44,030 nt of DNA, from contig JAEWZX010000044.1 in NCBI GenBank assembly GCA_023394965.1, positions 1 through 44,030 of the forward strand. The letters are read 5' to 3'. The DNA comes from Pseudomonadota bacterium (GTDB taxonomy: Bacteria > Pseudomonadota > Alphaproteobacteria > Sphingomonadales > Sphingomonadaceae). This document shows, piece after piece, positions 8,909-16,816 of this stretch; the first letter of the stretch is position 1, and every line of letters begins with the position of its first letter. The notes under the pieces were generated by a model that was not told the DNA's origin, did not search any database, and saw only the letters and a list, made by a program, of their open reading frames with translations. A program made the translations under genes and the position numbers.

Positions 8909-9502
8909 ATGGACCCGAGTCAGCTTGCACCGCTCGCCTTGTACAGTTTCGTCTGCACAGCCACCCCCGGCCCCAACAACATCATGCTTGCCTCATCCGG
9001 GCTGGTGTTCGGATTTAGGCGAACCATACCACATATCTTCGGGATCAGTTTCGGCTGTGCACTGATGCTGGTGCTGAGCGGGCTGGGTATGGGCGTGCTG
9101 TTCGGGGCCTGGCCCGCGCTTCGCTGGGCGGTACGGATCTTCGGCGCGGTGTACCTCGGATGGCTCGCCGTAAAGCTTTGGCAATCTGAGGGTGTCGAGC
9201 GCCGCGAGGACGCTCATCCATTGACCTTCCTGCAGGCGGCGGCGTTCCAGTTTGTCAATCCCAAAGCTTGGGCAATTACTATGCCCGCGATTGCCAGCTT
9301 CACAGTGCCCGACAAACCATTCGCGCTGCAACTGGGCGTTATCGTCGCGGCCTTCGTGCTCGTTGGACTGCCTGCCATCGCGACTTGGGCAGCAATGGGC
9401 GCAGGTGCGCGCGAATTGCTCGATAGCCGCAGGGGTATGACCATCTTCGTGCGCATCATGGCCGTTCTGACCGCCATCACTGCGCTGCTGTTTCTCATCT
9501 AA
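8909..9502 (+). CDS. LysE/RhtB-family amino-acid exporter
   Basis: This is a six-helix inner-membrane exporter of the LysE/RhtB family, which expels amino acids such as homoserine, threonine or lysine. The family signature appears early (ALYSFVCTATPGPNNIMLASSG, then FGFRRTIPHIFGISFG), with FQFVNPKAWAITMP in the middle. The start at 8909 has AGGAGA five bases upstream; an in-frame GTG five codons earlier is less likely. The protein has 197 residues. It heads a plus-strand operon of four genes and faces the MocR-type regulator across a palindromic operator. Confidence 0.93.
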   Translation: MDPSQLAPLALYSFVCTATPGPNNIMLASSGLVFGFRRTIPHIFGISFGCALMLVLSGLGMGVLFGAWPALRWAVRIFGAVYLGWLAVKLWQSEGVERREDAHPLTFLQAAAFQFVNPKAWAITMPAIASFTVPDKPFALQLGVIVAAFVLVGLPAIATWAAMGAGARELLDSRRGMTIFVRIMAVLTAITALLFLI

Positions 9503-9513
9503 AGGACAATGCA

Positions 9514-9897
9514 ATGAACCGAAAAGAGATGGAGAGCTTCGCTGCCAAGTGGGTTGCCAACTGGAACATGCGCGATGTTGAGGCAATTCTCGCACATTTT
9601 TCCGAGGACGCGCGCTTCATAAGCCCGCTGGCAGCCGAAGTAACGGGCTCCCCGATTATTGAGGGCAAAGCCGACTTACGAACCTATTGGTCAAAGGCGC
9701 TGGAGGCTTCGCCCGAACTGCATTTCACCCTGATCGCTGCCGTCTGCGATATCGAACGCCAGGTGCTCGGCGTTCACTATGTGGCGCGGCGCAACGGCAA
9801 GGCCAGGCGCGCGCTGGAAACCATGCGCTTTGTGGACGACCGGCAGGTCGAAGGCGAGAGCTTCTACAGCGCGCAAGATGTGTCACCGAGTGGCTGA
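9514..9897 (+). CDS. SnoaL-like (NTF2 fold) protein
   Basis: The 127-residue product begins with an NTF2-like pattern: KWVANWNMRDVEAILAHFSE, followed by DARFISPLAAEVTGSPIIEG and a beta-rich end ETMRFVDDRQVEGESFYSA. These small alpha/beta barrels include isomerases, hydrolases and ligand-binding proteins, so the reaction cannot be named. AAAGGA precedes the ATG. It begins 11 bases after the LysE exporter stop and is probably co-transcribed with it. Confidence 0.8.
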   Translation: MNRKEMESFAAKWVANWNMRDVEAILAHFSEDARFISPLAAEVTGSPIIEGKADLRTYWSKALEASPELHFTLIAAVCDIERQVLGVHYVARRNGKARRALETMRFVDDRQVEGESFYSAQDVSPSG

Positions 9898-9952
9898 ACG
9901 GACTGCGACGGGGATCGCTGGTTCCCGTGAAGCCAGTAACAGGGGAATTTCG

Positions 9953-10255
9953 ATGACGGTTTATGCAATCGGCCAGATTTCGATCCACGACCGGACGCGA
10001 TACGTTCGGTATGCTGCCGGCTTCTCGGCCACGTTGACACCATATGGCGGGTCGCTTCTCGCCGCAGATGAAGCGCCCGTGGCCATCGAAGGCGCCTTGG
10101 CGTGCGAAAAGGTGATATTGCTCAAGTTCCCCGACAAGGCGGCCTTTCGCGCCTGGGAACGATCTCCCGAGTATTGCGAAATCGCGGTTGATCGGCACGC
10201 AGCGACCTCCGGCAGCGTGATGCTTGTACAAGGCATCACCCCGGTACTGGCATGA
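9953..10255 (+). CDS. DUF1330-like small protein
   Basis: The 100-residue product MTVYAIGQISIHDRTRYVRY has the DUF1330 layout: a first strand, a short helix with paired tyrosines, the GG of YGGSLLAADEAP, and a second strand before KFPDKAAFRAWERSPEY. Members are ferredoxin-like dimers of unknown function. The ATG at 9953 follows AGGGGA. The long open frame upstream overlaps the previous gene and is ignored. It is third in the operon started by the LysE exporter. Confidence 0.8.
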   Translation: MTVYAIGQISIHDRTRYVRYAAGFSATLTPYGGSLLAADEAPVAIEGALACEKVILLKFPDKAAFRAWERSPEYCEIAVDRHAATSGSVMLVQGITPVLA

Positions 10256-10264
10256 GGCTGTGAC

Positions 10265-10576
10265 GTGAAGGTCATTCGCGCGCGGGATTTTATCGGCAAA
10301 TCAGCTTGGAACGCGCTCCACATCGAGCGGATCGACGGTGCGACTGTGCGCCTCCACTGGACCGACAAGCCTTATCGCTGGCACATCAACGATGGACCGG
10401 AGGTCTTCGCCGTGCTCGATGGGCGGGTCGACATGCATGTCCGCACGGCCAGCGGCGAAGAGGTGTTGCACCTTGAAGCAGGCGATATCTTTCACGCCGA
10501 AACGGGTGACGAGCATGTCGCCCATCCGCTCGGCGAGGCGCGCGTGCTCGTGATCGAGCGGGCGGGAAGCGTGTGA
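10265..10576 (+). CDS. Small cupin-domain protein
   Basis: This 103-residue single-domain cupin shows the first cupin motif around WHINDGPEVFAVLDGRVDMHV and the second around LEAGDIFHAETGDEHVAHPL, with histidines and glutamate that could bind a metal. The start is a GTG at 10265, nine bases after the preceding stop. Small cupins bind or transform diverse small molecules, so no function is assigned. It is the last gene of the operon, and a hairpin follows at 10590-10609. Confidence 0.82.
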   Translation: MKVIRARDFIGKSAWNALHIERIDGATVRLHWTDKPYRWHINDGPEVFAVLDGRVDMHVRTASGEEVLHLEAGDIFHAETGDEHVAHPLGEARVLVIERAGSV

Positions 10577-10589
10577 GAAGGCCACCCAC

Positions 10590-10609
10590 CTGAGGCGGCT
10601 TCGCCTCAG
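10590..10609. terminator. Hairpin between convergent genes
   Basis: CTGAGGCG (10590-10597) pairs perfectly with CGCCTCAG (10602-10609) around a four-base loop. It lies just after the cupin stop and overlaps the stop codon of the VOC gene on the other strand. No T-run is present, so it is a candidate bidirectional hairpin stop, not a textbook terminator. Confidence 0.5.
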
Positions 10610-11040
10610 CGCGGGGTCTTCACCGTGAAAGCGATCTCCTGCCCGAATGAGAGTTCGAGCGTATTGCCATCGGGGTCGGCGATATAGGTCCACAGGCCCA
10701 CCGGCGGTCCGTCGTCGCGCGGAGCCGAGCGCAGGATACCGCGCTGCTCGGCTTCGGCTGCGAGGCGCAGCACCTCGTCCGGGCTCTCACAGGCGACCCC
10801 GATATGCCCGAACGGGCCGAGCGGAGTATCGTTGAGCGCGTTGGACCCGATCAGGACCAGCGCGAAGGGCCGCAAGCCATCGGCCATCCACGCAACTTCC
10901 TTCACATCACCGCCAGCAGTGCGGCGATGCACCACGTGAAGCGCGGCAAATTGCTCATAGAAAGCGATGGTCTTGTCGATGTCGCGCACCACGAGCGCGA
11001 TGTGCGACATGCCAAGATCTGTTGCAGGCGATGGGGTCAT
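10606..11040 (-). CDS. VOC-family (glyoxalase/bleomycin-resistance fold) protein
   Basis: The 144-residue product shows a vicinal-oxygen-chelate fold: GMSHIALVVRDIDKTIAFYEQ at the first beta-alpha-beta unit, GPFGHIGVACESPDEVLRLA at the second, and YIADPDGNTLELSFGQE with the metal-ligand glutamate near the end. The ATG at 11040 has AAGGAG eight bases upstream; the ATG at 11046 is too close to it. The very long frame running further upstream on this strand is antisense to the LysR gene and was not accepted. It is divergent from that regulator, which probably controls it. Confidence 0.88.
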   Translation of the reverse strand: MTPSPATDLGMSHIALVVRDIDKTIAFYEQFAALHVVHRRTAGGDVKEVAWMADGLRPFALVLIGSNALNDTPLGPFGHIGVACESPDEVLRLAAEAEQRGILRSAPRDDGPPVGLWTYIADPDGNTLELSFGQEIAFTVKTPR

Positions 11041-11082
11041 GGACATTTCTCCTTCTCCCCCTATCTGAGCAATTAGCCATGC

Positions 11083-11103
11083 GAATGGAAATTGCCATTC
11101 AAT
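11083..11103. promoter_or_regulatory. Dyad in the VOC / LysR divergent spacer
   Basis: GAATGG (11083-11088) and CCATTC (11095-11100) form an inverted repeat with a six-base gap, and ATTG-N5-CAAT (11091-11103) forms an overlapping dyad. LysR-type regulators bind such dyads in the spacer shared with their divergent target. Assignment is by position and symmetry only. Confidence 0.45.
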
Positions 11104-12078
11104 ATGCTTACCATGCACCATATGAATGACATCAACCCGTCTGACCTGAGCCTGCTGCCGATCCTCGAAGCGCTTATCGAAGAGCGGCATGTTTCGCGCG
11201 CGGCCTTGCGGCTCAACCGTTCGCAGCCTGCGGTCAGCCATGCGCTGGCCCGGCTCAGAGACCTGTTCGACGACCCGCTGCTGGTGCGCGGCGAAGGCGG
11301 TCTGCAACCCACCGCGCGGGCCCTGCAACTGGCCGAACCGCTGGCGCAGGCCCTTGCACTGGTCCGCACGATGATCGAACAGCCTGCATTCGACCCGCTG
11401 CAGTGCAGCCGCCACTTTCGCCTTTCCCTGTCGGACTATGGCGCGGCGATCCTGCTGCCCCGGCTTGTCGCGGAATTGCGCAAGTCCGCGCCGCTGATCG
11501 ACCTCACGGTCGTATCCTATGGCCGCGAGCGGGCGCTGGCCGCGCTGGTAGACGGGGAAATCGACCTCGCGCTCGGCGTTTACCCTGCTCTGGCGCAAGC
11601 ACGGTACACGGCTCTCGCCAGCGCGCTGCTGTTCGAGGAATCCTTCGCCTGCCTCTATGACGAGGCCGCCCTGCCCGGCCCCTTGTCGCTCGAACGCTAT
11701 CTTGCCGCCCCTCATGTCGGCGTTACCGTCGCGCTGGAGGACGATAGCGAGATCGACGAGGCACTCGCACGCCTTGGCCACAAGCGCCGGATTGCGGTGC
11801 AGCTCCCGCATTGGTCGGCGGCGCCCGAAACGGTCAGAGGCACCGATCTGGTGCTGACCGCGGCCCGGCGCAGCATCCAGCATCTGGGCATCCGAGGTTT
11901 GCGATGCGGCGATCTGCCGTTCGACCTCGCCAGCTTCCCCTTCGTGCAGACCTGGCACCGCCGCCGCGAGATGGACCCCGCACACCGCTGGCTGCGCGAT
12001 CACATCGCTGAGATCGCCAATGATGGACCAGAGCGGAACACATATGGTCCGCCTTCCGGCCCGTCCCATCTCGAGTGA
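11104..12078 (+). CDS. LysR-family transcriptional regulator
   Basis: The N-terminal LysR winged helix is clear: LSLLPILEALIEERHVSRAA, then LRLNRSQPAVSHALARLRDL and DDPLLVRGEGGLQPTARA. The remaining part is a periplasmic-binding-like effector domain starting at FRLSLSDYGAAILLPRLVAE. Several ATGs occur at 11104, 11113 and 11122 and no strong ribosome site distinguishes them; 11104 is given. It resembles the NodD/PcpR-like branch that begins with SLLPILEAL. The divergent VOC gene is the likely target. Confidence 0.92.
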   Translation: MLTMHHMNDINPSDLSLLPILEALIEERHVSRAALRLNRSQPAVSHALARLRDLFDDPLLVRGEGGLQPTARALQLAEPLAQALALVRTMIEQPAFDPLQCSRHFRLSLSDYGAAILLPRLVAELRKSAPLIDLTVVSYGRERALAALVDGEIDLALGVYPALAQARYTALASALLFEESFACLYDEAALPGPLSLERYLAAPHVGVTVALEDDSEIDEALARLGHKRRIAVQLPHWSAAPETVRGTDLVLTAARRSIQHLGIRGLRCGDLPFDLASFPFVQTWHRRREMDPAHRWLRDHIAEIANDGPERNTYGPPSGPSHLE

Positions 12079-12286
12079 AGGATATCCTTATATTATAATG
12101 CCTTATCACTCGCCCGCCTCAGTTCGTTCTTGCCGTGTCTGGCAGCCAAACAGCGCAAGGAAATTGATGGCCGTCGACGTGATACGCATCCAGTCGATCG
12201 TCTCCGTGGAAGATCAGGCCAGCAATCTGCATATCTCTTTCGTCAGGGCAAACAGTATGCTCGCTGCCCGGGTGAAAGGCTCTATA
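12079..12286. other. Spacer without assigned gene
   Basis: The 208 bases between the LysR gene and the methyltransferase end hold short open frames in several phases, including a 60-codon one at 12130-12312, but none has a recognisable protein pattern or convincing ribosome site. No hairpin terminator was recognised. Confidence 0.4.
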
Positions 12287-13063
12287 TCATCCACCGCCAT
12301 TGCGGGCAGTAACCACCCAGGCTGCGCCATTTATGAACACCGACGCCCCCTGCACCTTTCCGGCGAAAGCTTCACGAACTGCGGCACTCGCCTTCTCGCG
12401 TATCCCGTCGCTTTCGTTCGCCAGCGCGCGCGATAGTGGGCCGACATCGAAGGCCATCTGAACGGCATCATCAATTGCTGCGTCGGGCGTCTCCCCTTCA
12501 CCGAACATGATTTCGTGATCGAAGGGCTTGCATCGAATGTCGTCGAAGCCCGACTGCTGCAAAATAGCCTCAACGCGATTGCGGTCTCCGAACGAGAACG
12601 GCCCCGGCGCATCTGCCGGTGGTGGCGGAGCTGCTGGAACTATTGCTTGGATCGCACCCATGGGCAGTCGAATCCAATCGTTGGCGCTCGCTTCGCGCCA
12701 ACAGACAAAGGCAAGCCTCCCTGAACGACAAAGCGTTTGGCGCAAGCGCGAGAATGTCCTGACCGGATCGTTGAAGAACATAACGCCGAAGCGCGAAAAG
12801 ATCAGGTCGACCGAATGAGACGCTAGATTCGCTTCTTGGGCGTCTGCCACAAGGAAGGTGGCGCGGCTGCTGAACCCATAGGTTTCACGAGCGCGGGCGA
12901 TCATTGCTTCGGAAATGTCGATGCCAGTCACGCGGCCGGTCACACCAACCCGATCGAACAGCTGTGCTGTGGTCGCGCCAGTCCCGCACCCAATATCGAG
13001 CACAGTATTTCCTGGCTTGAGCATAGCGGCTTGGATGGCGGCATCACCGAATGGCAGCATCAT
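12287..13063 (-). CDS. Class I SAM-dependent methyltransferase, start codon uncertain
   Basis: The SAM-binding motif VLDIGCGTGATTAQLFDRVG is followed by GRVTGIDISEAMIARARE and FLVADAQEANL, as in UbiE/COQ5-like class I methyltransferases. The first ATG in frame is at 13063, but coding with family character continues upstream: the frame reads RTSEQIKEWRGKADAAWVIH before it, matching the usual N-terminus of this family. That extension has no ATG, GTG or TTG. An ATT at 13144 sits seven bases after AAGGA, exactly where a start would be expected. Either ATT is used, the start was lost by mutation, or a shorter protein is made. Substrate unknown. Confidence 0.85.
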   Translation of the reverse strand: MMLPFGDAAIQAAMLKPGNTVLDIGCGTGATTAQLFDRVGVTGRVTGIDISEAMIARARETYGFSSRATFLVADAQEANLASHSVDLIFSRFGVMFFNDPVRTFSRLRQTLCRSGRLAFVCWREASANDWIRLPMGAIQAIVPAAPPPPADAPGPFSFGDRNRVEAILQQSGFDDIRCKPFDHEIMFGEGETPDAAIDDAVQMAFDVGPLSRALANESDGIREKASAAVREAFAGKVQGASVFINGAAWVVTARNGGG

Positions 13064-13232
13064 CTCGTCAAGTCTGGCTTGGTGGATGACCCAGGCGGCG
13101 TCTGCCTTACCCCGCCATTCTTTGATCTGTTCGGAAGTACGAATGAGTCTTTCCTTAATTGCAATTAATACGCAATATCACTAATTGAGCTGTCCGGGTT
13201 TAGCAAGCCGACGACTTGAAACGGGGCAAGCG

Positions 13233-13880
13233 CTATCGCTGCGCCGGATGGAGGGCGATGCGCAGGCCCAATGCGATGAGCACGCCGCCGGTCACACCGT
13301 CGAGCCAACGCGCTACGGATCTTTGCGCAAACCAGTGCCGGAGCGGACGGCTGCCAAGGATCAGCAGCGCAAACCAAGCCATGCCAAGCGTGGAATGAAG
13401 CGCTGCCAGCAAAAGACTGAAGCCCATTACCGACGCTCCCGCCGGGATGAACTGCGGCAGGAAGCTCACATAGAAAACACCCATCTTGGGATTGAGCAGA
13501 TTGGTGAACAGGCCCTTCATGAACCAGTTGCCCGATCGTAATTGGGTGGGCGCCAATGCCGGATTTTCTGCATCGGAGGGCGCATCCGATTTGAGTGCTG
13601 CCCGGACCATGCCCAACCCCAGCCAAAGCAAATAGGCAGCGCCTACATATTGCAATATCATGTAGAGTGTGCCTGACAGCGCGAGCAGCGCGCCAAGCCC
13701 AAGCGCCACCACCAGCCCCCAGGCGAGAACTCCCGCGACCACGCCTGCCGCCACCGCGAGAGCCTGGCGCGGCCCATCGACGGCGAGTGTGCGCAGGACC
13801 AGTGCCATGTCGAGCCCGGGTGTGACGACAAGAAGCCCGGCGGCCAGCGTGAACCCGGCAAGCGCAGTCCAGATGGTCAT
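13233..13880 (-). CDS. LysE-family translocator
   Basis: A second LysE-type exporter in the window, 215 residues. The N-terminus MTIWTALAGFTLAAGLLVVT is followed by PGLDMALVLRTLAVDGPRQA, the LysE/RhtB signature with PG and an early membrane segment. The middle carries FMKGLFTNLLNPKMGVFYVS, the family NPK motif. Its start overlaps the hydrolase stop as ATGA, so it is the fourth and last gene of a tightly coupled minus-strand operon. The exported compound is unknown. Confidence 0.92.
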   Translation of the reverse strand: MTIWTALAGFTLAAGLLVVTPGLDMALVLRTLAVDGPRQALAVAAGVVAGVLAWGLVVALGLGALLALSGTLYMILQYVGAAYLLWLGLGMVRAALKSDAPSDAENPALAPTQLRSGNWFMKGLFTNLLNPKMGVFYVSFLPQFIPAGASVMGFSLLLAALHSTLGMAWFALLILGSRPLRHWFAQRSVARWLDGVTGGVLIALGLRIALHPAQR

Positions 13881-14428
13881 GCCCCCTTCCCTTCTATTTC
13901 AGCGCGGAACGACGTGAGGATATCCCGGCCCTCCGGCCAATCGCCCAGATTGCTGCCCGCGTTGATATGACCCAGCGGACCCACCGCGATCAGCCGCGAG
14001 CCCCACTGCCCGGCGCGTCGCTTGCTGTAATCGACCGTCCCGTATGGATCGTTCGCGCTGGCGACGATCAAGCTGGGAAATGGCAGGGGCTGCTCCGGCA
14101 CTTGCGCGAAAGGCCGCGCTTCATCCGGAAACGCCGGTCCGCACGGGTCGGGCACGGCGACCAGCATCGCGCCAGCTGGCGGAGTTCCGCGCGTGGCCGA
14201 CCAATGCGCCACCAGCAGGCAGGCCAGGCTGTGCGCGACCAGCACAGGCGGCCGGTCCTGCGCCTTAACCGCCCGATCCAGCGCCTCGCACCAGTCGGCA
14301 AGTTCCGGTCTGTCCCAATCGGACGGTGCAAAGCGGGTCATGTCGGGATCGGTCCGCTCCCAATGGCTTTGCCAATGGTCCGGTCCCGAACCGCCGATGC
14401 CGGGAAGTAAAAGGATTGAGAGTGTCAT
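13877..14428 (-). CDS. RBBP9/YdeN-type alpha/beta hydrolase
   Basis: A 183-residue serine hydrolase. The start at 14428 gives MTLSILLLPGIGGSGPDHWQ, which has the GxGGSGPDHWQ pattern of RBBP9/YdeN proteins. The nucleophile is S67 in VLVAHSLACLLVAHW, with acid D127 in VASANDPYG and base H154 in GPLGHINAGS, so the triad is complete. Small size without a lid agrees with this family. It overlaps the thioesterase stop and the exporter start by four bases each. Confidence 0.9.
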   Translation of the reverse strand: MTLSILLLPGIGGSGPDHWQSHWERTDPDMTRFAPSDWDRPELADWCEALDRAVKAQDRPPVLVAHSLACLLVAHWSATRGTPPAGAMLVAVPDPCGPAFPDEARPFAQVPEQPLPFPSLIVASANDPYGTVDYSKRRAGQWGSRLIAVGPLGHINAGSNLGDWPEGRDILTSFRAEIEGKGA

Positions 14429-14865
14429 GGCCGTGCCGTTTCCATGCGCATCAGTGTCTGCTGGCCGGAAGCGCACAGCACCTCCTCTCCCTCGCGTATT
14501 GCATGGACCTTGAGATCGCAGACCGTCAGCGCGCGGCCGGCGCGCAGCACTTCACCCGTGGCGCGCAGGCGTTCTCCTACCGCCGGGCGGATGAGATTGA
14601 GCTTGTATTCAACCGTCAGGACATCCTCGCCATCCCCGAAGACCGAATAGGCCGCACAGCCGCCCGCCACGTCGGCAATCGCACCGACCACGCCGCCATG
14701 AAGGAAGCCGTTCTGCTGGCAAAGATCAGCCCGGAACGGCAGATCGAGAACCACCTTGCCATGGTTGGCGTGGATCACCTCGGCCCCGATGAGCACCATG
14801 AAGCTCTGACGCGAGAAGCTCTCGCGAACGCGTTCGAGCAGAAGCGGGTCATTGGCTCCGGTCAC
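14425..14865 (-). CDS. PaaI-family hot-dog thioesterase
   Basis: A 146-residue single hot-dog domain. The characteristic HGG is at residues 56-58 in QQNGFLHGGVVGAIADVAGG, and LTVEYKLNLIRPAVGERLRA is the usual next strand. Such enzymes hydrolyse acyl- or aryl-CoA thioesters, as PaaI does in phenylacetate breakdown. The start is a GTG at 14865 that overlaps the previous stop (GTGA); no ATG exists nearby in frame. Gene two of the overlapping operon. Confidence 0.9.
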   Translation of the reverse strand: MTGANDPLLLERVRESFSRQSFMVLIGAEVIHANHGKVVLDLPFRADLCQQNGFLHGGVVGAIADVAGGCAAYSVFGDGEDVLTVEYKLNLIRPAVGERLRATGEVLRAGRALTVCDLKVHAIREGEEVLCASGQQTLMRMETARP

Positions 14866-15509
14866 GATTCTGCCCTCCGCGGCACGCCATAATCGAGAGT
14901 GCCGAGGCGTTGCATCTCAGCCGTCTGGAGCAGTTTGGGATCAGCCAGATAATCGCGCACCATGTCCAGCGTATCGAAGCCCCAGAACAGGTCCTCCCCG
15001 ATCGCGAGAGTGGGCACGCCAAACACGCCGCGCGCGATCGCCGCCTCGGTGTTGGCTCGGAGCCCGTCCTTTACATCCGCGCTTGCGATCCTGTCCTGCA
15101 CATCGGAAAGACCAAGTTCGCCGCCAAGCCTCTCCAGTTCGGCACCATCGGTCAGATCCCGGCCTTTCGCAAAAACCGCCTCGAACACAGCATCGACAGC
15201 ATCCGTGCGCGCATCGAGCGCAATCAGCAGCCGCAGGGCCTCGACCGAACGAAACGGATGCGCGTCGGGAAAGCGCAGCGCGATACCGTTCCTGTCAGCC
15301 AGCCATTGGCACATGCGATAGGTCTGCGCCCGCTTGGGCGGCACTTCCGCCGGGCCGATCAGGCCCCAGTGGTTGAGCAGCGCCCCCAGCAGCACCGGGA
15401 CCGGGCGTATCTCCAGTCCGAAATCGTCTTCCCGCAGGCGCTTCCACATCAGGAAGGCGAAAGGCGAGACGGGATCGAAATAGAAATTGGCCGGGGTCTT
15501 CGTGCTCAT
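14862..15509 (-). CDS. DsbA-fold 2-hydroxychromene-2-carboxylate isomerase-like protein
   Basis: The 215-residue product belongs to the kappa-GST/DsbA-like family: FYFDPVSPFAFLMWKRL carries the serine used by HCCA isomerase and kappa GST in place of the DsbA cysteine pair. The end AIARGVFGVPTLAIGEDLFW is the cis-proline strand, followed by GFDTLDMVRDYL. HCCA isomerases act in naphthalene-type ring degradation with glutathione, but many homologues have other uses. AAGGAG lies seven to eight bases before the ATG. It is the first gene of an operon with PaaI thioesterase, hydrolase and exporter. Confidence 0.88.
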   Translation of the reverse strand: MSTKTPANFYFDPVSPFAFLMWKRLREDDFGLEIRPVPVLLGALLNHWGLIGPAEVPPKRAQTYRMCQWLADRNGIALRFPDAHPFRSVEALRLLIALDARTDAVDAVFEAVFAKGRDLTDGAELERLGGELGLSDVQDRIASADVKDGLRANTEAAIARGVFGVPTLAIGEDLFWGFDTLDMVRDYLADPKLLQTAEMQRLGTLDYGVPRRAES

Positions 15510-15531
15510 CTGGTTGCTCCTTGGGCCTCAT

Positions 15532-15586
15532 CATTGTATCAAATCATGAGTCGATCAAATCAAACATTGTATTGGTTCAATCATGA
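15532..15586. repeat. Two operator-like direct repeats in a divergent spacer
   Basis: The blocks CATTGTAT and ATCATGA occur twice in the same order: 15532-15539 with 15543-15549, and 15565-15572 with 15580-15586. The second block overlaps the cupin start codon, so a bound protein could block both divergent units. No regulator gene adjoins; the binding protein is unknown. Confidence 0.5.
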
Positions 15587-16089
15587 CCATTATCACACCC
15601 CCCGTTCTTCATCTCGATACCCTCGACCTGCAAACACAGGCGCACGGCGATCTCTATGAAGCGCGTATAGCGTCCTTCGCTTCGCCGCTGGGTGCGCACA
15701 TGCTGGGCGGAAGGCTGGTCGTGGTGCCGCCGGGCAAGCGGGCGTGGCCGTTCCACAGCCATCACGCGAATGAGGAACTGTTCGTGATCCTCTCCGGCAG
15801 CGGCCGCCTGCGCTATGCCGATGGCGATCATGCGCTACGGGCGGGCGATGTCGCGCTGTGCCCGGCCAGCGGCGCGGCAAGTGCGCACCAGATCATCAAC
15901 GCCGGCGATACGGACCTGCGCTATCTCGCCATCAGCACGATGAACGAGCCCGACGTGATCGACTATCCCGACAGCGGCAAGTTCGCGGTCATGGCGGGCG
16001 CCGCGCCCGGCGGCGACAAGGCGAGCCGGTCGGTGGACCATGTCGGGCGCTATGCCGATGCGGTCGACTACTGGGACGGCGAGGCATGA
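15583..16089 (+). CDS. Cupin-domain protein
   Basis: The 168-residue product has a clear cupin core: WPFHSHHANEELFVILSGSG (first motif, with histidines and glutamate) and RLRYADGDHALRAGDVALCP leading into SAHQIINAGDTDLRYLAIST (second motif). The tail VIDYPDSGKFAVMAG and VDYWDGEA is typical of a bacterial group of mannose-6-phosphate-isomerase-like cupins. No ribosome site is visible before the ATG. The stop overlaps the next start as ATGA, so it is coupled to the 2OG dioxygenase. Confidence 0.88.
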   Translation: MTIITPPVLHLDTLDLQTQAHGDLYEARIASFASPLGAHMLGGRLVVVPPGKRAWPFHSHHANEELFVILSGSGRLRYADGDHALRAGDVALCPASGAASAHQIINAGDTDLRYLAISTMNEPDVIDYPDSGKFAVMAGAAPGGDKASRSVDHVGRYADAVDYWDGEA

Positions 16090-16811
16090 ACGGGCTGCCC
16101 GCCACCGCCTCCGGAGAATGTACGCCCTCCCCACACGCTCTCATTCTGCCATCGGATAAGCTGGTCGATCCTGCGAGCGCCGCATGGGCGGCATTTGCCC
16201 GGAGCTGGGACGATCTGCACCATGACCCATGGATGGCGGACGGAGGCACCTATCGCCGCCGCCGTTACGCCGCATTCAAGGTCGCTAATGGCCAGTGCGT
16301 ACGCCTGCCGCATCGCCCGCATTTCCAGGAGCGCCGCTACAATCCACTCAATGGCGGGGTTGAACGCTGGTTCGCACCGATGGAACAGGAGCAGACGTGG
16401 TTGCCGATGCTCGACACGCTCATTCACGATACCATTGCCGCTATTGTAGATGCCAACAGACAGACACCAAATGCTTGGTCCGTCGAAGCGCATCAATTTC
16501 GCATCGAAGCTATGGCCGGCCACCCCGGCCTGCCTACACCTGAGGGCATGCACCGTGACGGACGCGACTGGGTGCTGGTGATGCTTGTCGGCGGCAACAA
16601 CTATACCGGTGGCGAGAGTCGGGTGGAGGACTCCGCCGGCGCTTGCCTACTAAAGCATCGACTTGCCCACCCCGGAGAAGCCCTGCTTTTGAATGATTGC
16701 GAGGTCCGTCATGGGACAAGCCCAATCGAGGCTGTGATATCCGGCAGCCCTGCATGGCGCGACACTCTCGTCCTCACCTTTGCGGAAAGCGCGCGTCTTA
16801 AGGAAGGGTAA
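16086..16811 (+). CDS. 2OG-Fe(II) dioxygenase, free-amino-acid hydroxylase type (PF10014-like)
   Basis: This 241-residue protein resembles the BsmA/L-isoleucine dioxygenase family, whose characterised members hydroxylate free aliphatic amino acids with 2-oxoglutarate and oxygen. RYNPLNGGVERWFAP and TPEGMHRDGRDWVLVMLVG are family stretches; the iron ligands would be H156, D158 and H209 (CEVRHGTSPI), and R226 in WRDTLVLTF may hold 2-oxoglutarate. The length matches the isoleucine 4-hydroxylase of Bacillus closely. It overlaps the cupin and is followed after five bases by a P-loop ATPase. The particular substrate is not shown by sequence. Confidence 0.85.
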   Translation: MNGLPATASGECTPSPHALILPSDKLVDPASAAWAAFARSWDDLHHDPWMADGGTYRRRRYAAFKVANGQCVRLPHRPHFQERRYNPLNGGVERWFAPMEQEQTWLPMLDTLIHDTIAAIVDANRQTPNAWSVEAHQFRIEAMAGHPGLPTPEGMHRDGRDWVLVMLVGGNNYTGGESRVEDSAGACLLKHRLAHPGEALLLNDCEVRHGTSPIEAVISGSPAWRDTLVLTFAESARLKEG

Positions 16812-16816
16812 GGGAT

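Noticed and set aside
11047..12069. Long upstream extension of the VOC gene frame
   Set aside because: It is antisense to the LysR gene; the VOC domain begins only at about 11,010 and has its own ribosome site.
12130..12312. 60-codon open frame after the LysR gene
   Set aside because: No recognisable pattern and overlap with the methyltransferase end.
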